Assembly (NCBI GenBank): GCA_003427395.1
Contig: BFEA01000051.1
Coordinates: forward strand, 3,604,849 to 3,629,056
Direction of reading: 5' to 3'
DNA from: Chara braunii
Lineage: Eukaryota > Streptophyta > Charophyceae > Charales > Characeae
DNA: 24,208 bases
Part shown: piece after piece, positions 19,781-24,208 of the stretch
Layout of the letters: each line of letters opens with the position of its first letter
Position numbering within the stretch: the first letter of the stretch is position 1
Made by a program: the position numbers and the translations under genes
The notes under the pieces: generated by a model
The model's database searches: none
What the model was told of the DNA's origin: nothing
What the model saw: only the letters and a program-made list of their open reading frames with translations

Positions 19781-21200
19781 GGGTACACCTGTGAACGATT
19801 GGAATATAGGCCGCGATTTGCCACCAGTAGGTCGGCGCAGGAGCCATCTGGCCTTTGGCGGTACCGCGGGGCATTGCCCCGGTTGGAGTCCTTCGGGACA
19901 TCCGGAAAAAATTGGACGGTACAAGGGAGATTTGCATGGCCCTGCGCAAGGATGGCACGTATAAATCAGGTGATATTTTTGTACTCAGGTGTTTTGCCTC
20001 TCGGCCTTCGGGATGCGTATGCCATGGGGCGCATTGCGCTATCGGGTCGTCGTGCATTTTCGTCGACTTCTGTATATCAGCACAGTTAACAGGGACGGAA
20101 GGAGGCTGGATCTGGACGTGGGCTCGCCCCAGGTGCAGAGGAAGAGGGAGATGGTGTAAGCGGAGAAAGGGATGGGCGCGGCTAGATACGGGTAGTGAAC
20201 TCGATTCCTAATGAAATCGAGCTAGGAAAGAGTGGGAATCGGAGTTCTAGAGGGTTGCGGAATGAAAGGTGGAGTCAGTTGTCGCAGCGGATTAGTGGGA
20301 GGTAAGTTGTTACATACTCCTCGGCGGATTTCGACTCCCTTGATCACCGCCCTACTGTCTATGTCAGTCATCGCGTCGTTGTGGTGACCGGTGTGAGCAC
20401 CGATCGAGGTCGTGCGCTGTGGGCCGGTGCTGGCAACAAGAGAAACGAGAACAACGATGGCGGGGTTAGGGAAAGGATATGGCGGGTTGAAGACTACATA
20501 GTTCGCCCGATTCTTGACAAGACCGGGCGAGCAAAGGTGTGAAACCAAGGTTTTGAGGTATCACGAATCGAATAGTGCATGTGGAATTGGTAGTAAGGTA
20601 GGGGATCTGGTGCCACGAAAGTCATGAGCTGCGGGAGGGTAACGAGATTGCGGATAGGAAGGTAGCAGCTAAGGCAGGACCCAGCCGAATCTGGATGAAG
20701 TTGGGGCAAGGGGAGTGTTGGAGTAGGGATCCCTCATCGTTTCGCGTACAGTAGCAGAGTTAGGCTTTAGTTGGGTCATGGGTTCTACACAGTGCGGATT
20801 ATGAGCAGCGTGTGGAGGGGAGCGATTTCAGGCGGGGCAGTGTATTCGTTCAGATTGCAGGGAAGAAGCCAATTGGCTTTGCCCAACCAGTAGAAGGAGA
20901 TAGCGCGAAGTCTACCGGGAGTGGGGGTGTGCCTGACTAATCGAGGCGTTGCACGTTTTGTCGTAGGTGTAGAAGTAAAAAATGAGGGATGAGTTTGAAG
21001 ACTTACCTATGGGATGGAGGGTTCAAACGGGATGTATCTGGTCACGGTTAGTAGGAGATTCGCCCAAAACTTTGGTTATTCTATCGAAAGATAGTAGAGC
21101 GGAGGGAAGGCAACCGTAGGAGTGATTGTTTACCTGGGGGCAGCGGTCTGCTCACCTCGGCTTAGAGTAGTAGAACGGTAAACCGACGACGGGGGTGTAG
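19781..21200. other. No recognisable gene
   Basis: GC-rich to 20200, then G-rich with mixed content. Open frames at 19855-20211 (118 codons, plus) and 20222-20548 (108 codons, minus) show no known motif. One point of note is ggaggtaagttgt at about 20298, identical over 13 bases to the leader splice-donor site of copies A and B, though flanking sequence does not match. Confidence 0.45.
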
Positions 21201-21290
21201 TTGCAATGCTGTGAATTTACCTATTTATCACTACATTGTGAATCGCGAGAGAAGGTTAACAACAGTCGTATTTTTCATCACCACTTCAGA

Positions 21291-21471
21291 ACACCCTTCA
21301 CCACTTCTGGATGCAGCCTGCCTAAACATGTGGTTTTTAGGGTCTTCGGACCTTTCACCACTTCAGGGTCATTCAGGTCTGAAAATCCTGAATGGTCCTG
21401 AAGTGGTGAAAGCTACGAAGACCCTGAAAACCACCTATTTAGGCAAGCTGCATCCAGAAGTGGTGAAGGGT
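21291..21471. repeat. Near-perfect fold-back (hairpin) with ~85-bp arms
   Basis: The left arm, about 21291-21377, begins acacccttcaccacttctgg and ends gggtcattcagg. It is the reverse complement of the right arm, about 21387-21471, which begins cctgaatggtcctgaagtgg and ends agaagtggtgaagggt. About 8 mismatches occur over about 85 paired bases. The loop is about 9 bases (tctgaaaat). A transcript from either strand would form a long stable stem. It could be a miniature fold-back element or a small-RNA hairpin precursor; no transposase ends were recognised. Confidence 0.93.
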
Positions 21472-21680
21472 GGGTTTTATGGTCTTCGGACCTTTCACCA
21501 CTTCAGAACCATTCAGGATTTTCAGACTGCCCAAAACTCTCATGTGACCACTTCAGGACACCCTTCACCACTTCAGGACGCAGCCTGCCTAAACAAGTGG
21601 TTTTCAGGGTCTTCGGACCTTTCATCACTTCAGGACCATTCAGGATTTTCAGACTGCCAAAAACTCTCACTTCAAAATTT
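21472..21680. repeat. Two further direct copies of the hairpin-arm sequence
   Basis: Blocks ggtcttcggacctttcacca, cttcag.accattcaggattt and tcagactgcc occur at 21480-21530 and again at 21608-21658. The second is preceded by gcagcctgcctaaacaagtgg, as in the left arm. They are in the same orientation as the left arm, so the locus is inverted pair plus direct copies. The frame 21211-21690 (159 codons) that crosses this region is produced by the repeats. Confidence 0.88.
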
Positions 21681-22770
21681 TCATTCCTGAATTTTCAGCT
21701 ATCCGATAGCCGCTTGTGTGAATGGCACGCTCAACAGGTAGTCGAGCCCCCCTGGAAGAGAGTCGTTGTTGCGAATATTAAGGGAGTACAGTGCTAATCC
21801 ACACAGTATAAGCAGCCACGATAATGGTCGTAGTTGGACGCAAAGTGGCGAGAGGGACTACTACTGCTAAGCCTGCTAGCAGGGTAATTGTTGCTCTACC
21901 TGCAGAGTATGGTGGAAAAAGGGGGAGTTGTTGTGTGGGACTGAGAGGGGTTACTCCAGGGTTATGAACTGGCCCGATTACTTCACCGCTGGATCTTGCA
22001 GTATTGGGCGGTATATGCGATTGCAGGAAATACCACTATACTTTTGTACTCCACGCATCACGGTCGGGCAATATTGTTGGCTAAGGAGTAGGTCACCTTG
22101 TTACTAAGTGGACTGCGTCTTCATCGGTTTATCAGGGCGCAAGTACTTACTAAACGGCTGGTTACTTCGGCTGCGTTACTGCTACAACGGTGGTTGTGTT
22201 TGCCGTAGATTGTCATGTTAAGGGCGATCGTACGAACTGTTGGGGTTGCTGCATCTGTTGCGAGTTGGACCTTTGTTGCGCTTCGTTGCATACCCTTGTT
22301 GTACTGCGGTACTTCGAAAGTGTATATGAGGCGTGTGTTGTGTCAAGTGTTGTTGGCCAAGGCGGCGAGGCTGCAGTGTTTCCAGGGAAGGTTGAAAGAG
22401 TGATCGGGCTTAAGGAAGATGTTTTGACGACAGGTTGGGTGTGTCAACTTCTGCTGAGGTCGCTGCAGCGCAACACTGTGTTCCTTGGGGATTGTTGCGC
22501 TGGTTGACGAGTGTACGGGTTGTTGTGTATTGGCTATACCTGTTGTAGCTGGGCCTGTTTCACTGACTGTGCACAATGACTGCGACAGGCTGTAGCTGAT
22601 CTCACGTACCACTATGCTATAGCATATCGCTGTTCCATAAACTGTGTACCTTGTTGCTCATCTTTCACTGTAGAGTCTGCTATAGCGTTGTTCCACAACC
22701 GGTTAACTGACACCTGAAATTTCGGTAATGAAAATTCTGAAGTGGGAAATTTGTGATCTTTTGTTTGATC
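21681..22770. other. No recognisable gene
   Basis: Mixed G/T-rich sequence with tgttg/tgctg texture like that at 10.0-10.1 kb. A purine tract gaaaaagggggag (about 21915-21927) is followed by ttgttgtgtgg, recalling the PPT/LTR junction of plant LTR elements, but no paired LTR was found. The plus-strand frame 22190-22507 (105 codons) is Cys/Val-rich and unrecognised. Confidence 0.4.
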
Positions 22771-22774
22771 TGAA

Positions 22775-22858
22775 TTCATGATGAGGAGTGTGTTATTCAT
22801 GATGAGGAGTGAGTTGTTCATAGTGAGGAGTAGGTTGTTCATGCTGAGGAGTAGCTTG
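22775..22858. repeat. 21-bp tandem repeat, 4 units
   Basis: The unit ttcatgatgaggagtgagttg recurs at 22775, 22796, 22817 and 22838, with a degenerate start of a fifth at 22859. Because 21 is a multiple of three, the minus strand reads a 7-residue repeat (MNN.LL.) in an 83-codon frame at 22612-22863. That frame looks like a product of the repeat rather than a gene. Confidence 0.92.
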
Positions 22859-23042
22859 TTCATTGTTCGTGATAACGAATATATTGTTCATGGGGAACAC
22901 TGAGTCCATCTCACAATGATTTCCACCTTTTCATCTCTTTGAAACTTCATATTTTCATGGTTTTCGCCTAACTTAAAATTTCAAGATCTTCCCAGAATTA
23001 AATAATTATTCTCTATTAAAATTATATTCTAAATTTTAAATT

Positions 23043-23430
23043 TTCATTCCATCTTTAAAAATGTCATTCCAATTTTAAATTTTTCCTTCTTTACTTGAAA
23101 ACTTTCCTTCCAAGAATGAGGTATCCTTTCTTATTTGAACTGCATGCTAGAGATGGAATGAAATTTTGGACAAGTTCATGAAATATTTTAATTGGATTGT
23201 CATTCTAAGTAAAGATTTTCAGTCATAAATAGGTTAATCCAATTTAAATTAGAAGATATTTGTTGTAGTAGAATGAAAGTTTAATTAAAACATTTCATAA
23301 ACTCGTCCAGACTTTCATTCCCTCTTGAACAAATAGATATAGTTGGAAGAGAAAACTCATATTTAGACGGGAACTTATCAAATAAAACAAGAAATTTTAG
23401 AATTGGACGAACATTGGAATGATAATTTAT
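23043..23430. mobile_element. MITE-like AT-rich inverted repeat
   Basis: The left part (about 23043-23207) is an imperfect reverse complement of the right part (about 23269-23430), with a loop of about 60 bp. Best-matched segments are gatggaatgaaattttggac..gttcatgaaat.ttttaatt (23152-23195) against the complement of aattaaaacatttcataaac followed by tcgtccagactttcattcc (23283-23321). Outer pairs are ctttccttccaa against ttggaagagaaaac, and tcattccaatttta against taaaattgg-type sequence near 23400. There is no coding capacity. Size, A/T richness and inverted structure fit a non-autonomous MITE or fold-back element. Exact ends and target-site duplication could not be fixed. Confidence 0.7.
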
Positions 23431-23529
23431 AAATATGAAGGATTTTTTTTTTTTAGAATGTTTTTTTAACTTTCATTTATCGTGGGAATTTTTCTGTTGA
23501 TGTTGTTGGTGCAAGAGGAGGTCGGAATG

Positions 23530-24208
23530 GTTTAAGGATGTTCACGTTTTTCACCCCTTCACATGAAAAAGTTGAAGTATTGAAGAAAGTGAACACCCTG
23601 AAACCACCCACCCTCTCCCGGTTTGCCACTCGAACCTGTGATGAAAAAAATGAAAAAGTTAAAATGGTGAATAAAGTGAACACCCTGAAACGCCCCCCCC
23701 TACCCTTGATCTTTCGAGACAGGGCGGGTCGTTTCAGGGTGTTCACTTTCTTCACCAGGTTCGATTGACAAACCGGAAGAGGGTGTTCACTATCTTCACC
23801 ACTTCACGTATTTCACGTTTTTTATAACAGGTTGGAGTGGCAAAGCCGAGGGAGATGTGGAGGAGGAGGGGGGGATTGTTTCATGGTTCTATCTTTACCA
23901 CTTCACGTATTTCACGTCTTTCATTATAGGTCAGCGTAGCAAGCCGGGGGGGGGGGTCATTTCAGGGTGTTCACTATTTTCACCACTTCACGTATTTTAC
24001 GTTTTTCATAACAGGTTGGGGTGGCAAAGCCGAGGGAGGGGTGTTCACTATTTTCACCACTTCACATATTTCACGTTTTTCATCAGAGGTTTAAGCGGCA
24101 AGCCGGGGGAAAGGGGGGGGGTCGTTACAGGGTGTTCACTATCTACACCACTTGACGTATTTCACGTTTTTCATCACAGGTTGAAGTGGCAAGCCGGCGG
24201 AGAGGGGG
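23530..24208. repeat. Tandem array with an orientation switch, reaching the window end
   Basis: Plus-oriented units begin tgttcactat.ttcaccactt, continue cacgtatttcacgtttttca, and end with caggttg.agtggcaaagccg and a G-run. They start near 23784, 23885, 23968, 24042 and 24133, so spacing is 74-101 bp, varied by the G-runs. On the left the same unit is inverted: gtgaacaccctgaaac at 23589 and 23676 is the reverse complement of gtttcagggtgttcac at 23731. The switch point lies at about 23700-23725, in cccccccctacccttgatct. The array runs off the right edge. Confidence 0.92.

Noticed and set aside
21211-21690. 159-codon plus-strand ORF
   Set aside because: It runs straight through the hairpin and its direct copies. 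Its internal peptide repeats follow from the DNA repeats.
22612-22863. 83-codon minus-strand ORF with MNN.LL. repeats
   Set aside because: The repeats come from the 21-bp minisatellite, and the rest of the frame is unremarkable.

Overview
This window looks like nuclear DNA from a large, repeat-rich eukaryotic genome, most likely in the green lineage (plant or streptophyte alga). It has no operons, no compact gene layout and no convincing intact host gene. It does have decayed LTR-retrotransposon gag genes, long direct repeats, several minisatellites, two fold-back (inverted-repeat) elements and low-complexity tracts. The gag protein style weakly reminds me of elements from the charophyte Chara, but that is recollection, not something the sequence proves.

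Layout. Positions 1-2690 are the first copy (A) of a long plus-strand segment: a 67-bp minisatellite, about 2 kb of AT-rich sequence, a TATA-like site, a splice-donor-like leader and the first codons of a gag gene. Positions 2691-4370 are non-coding and GT-rich. From about 4370 to 9660 the plus strand becomes C/A-rich, suggesting a block inserted in the opposite orientation. That block holds an LTR-like region (about 5540-5950), a repeat cluster (6833-7390) and a minus-strand gag pseudogene (8273-9646) with a CCHC zinc knuckle. From 9660 to 11565 the sequence is again GT-rich with no recognised gene. Positions 11566-15140 are the second copy (B) of the long segment, with a much larger minisatellite (49-bp and 67-bp units). 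B runs directly into a plus-strand gag-like pseudogene (15083-17116) whose zinc knuckle has lost one cysteine. Positions 17117-20230 are non-coding. Part of them (19028-19780) appears to be an inverted relative of the LTR-like region at 5.5-5.95 kb. Beyond 21.2 kb come a 180-bp near-perfect hairpin with extra direct copies, a 21-bp tandem repeat, a roughly 390-bp AT-rich MITE-like inverted repeat, and a G-run-containing tandem array that changes orientation and continues past the right edge.

How the parts fit: I read the window as nested and adjacent debris of at least two LTR-retrotransposon families plus small non-autonomous inverted-repeat elements. I found gag but no protease, reverse transcriptase, RNase H or integrase. 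The elements are therefore either truncated or belong to gag-only non-autonomous families. I did not find a novel multi-gene system. The most informative items are the paired A/B segments, the two differently damaged gags, the 21.3-kb hairpin and the orientation-switching array at the right end.
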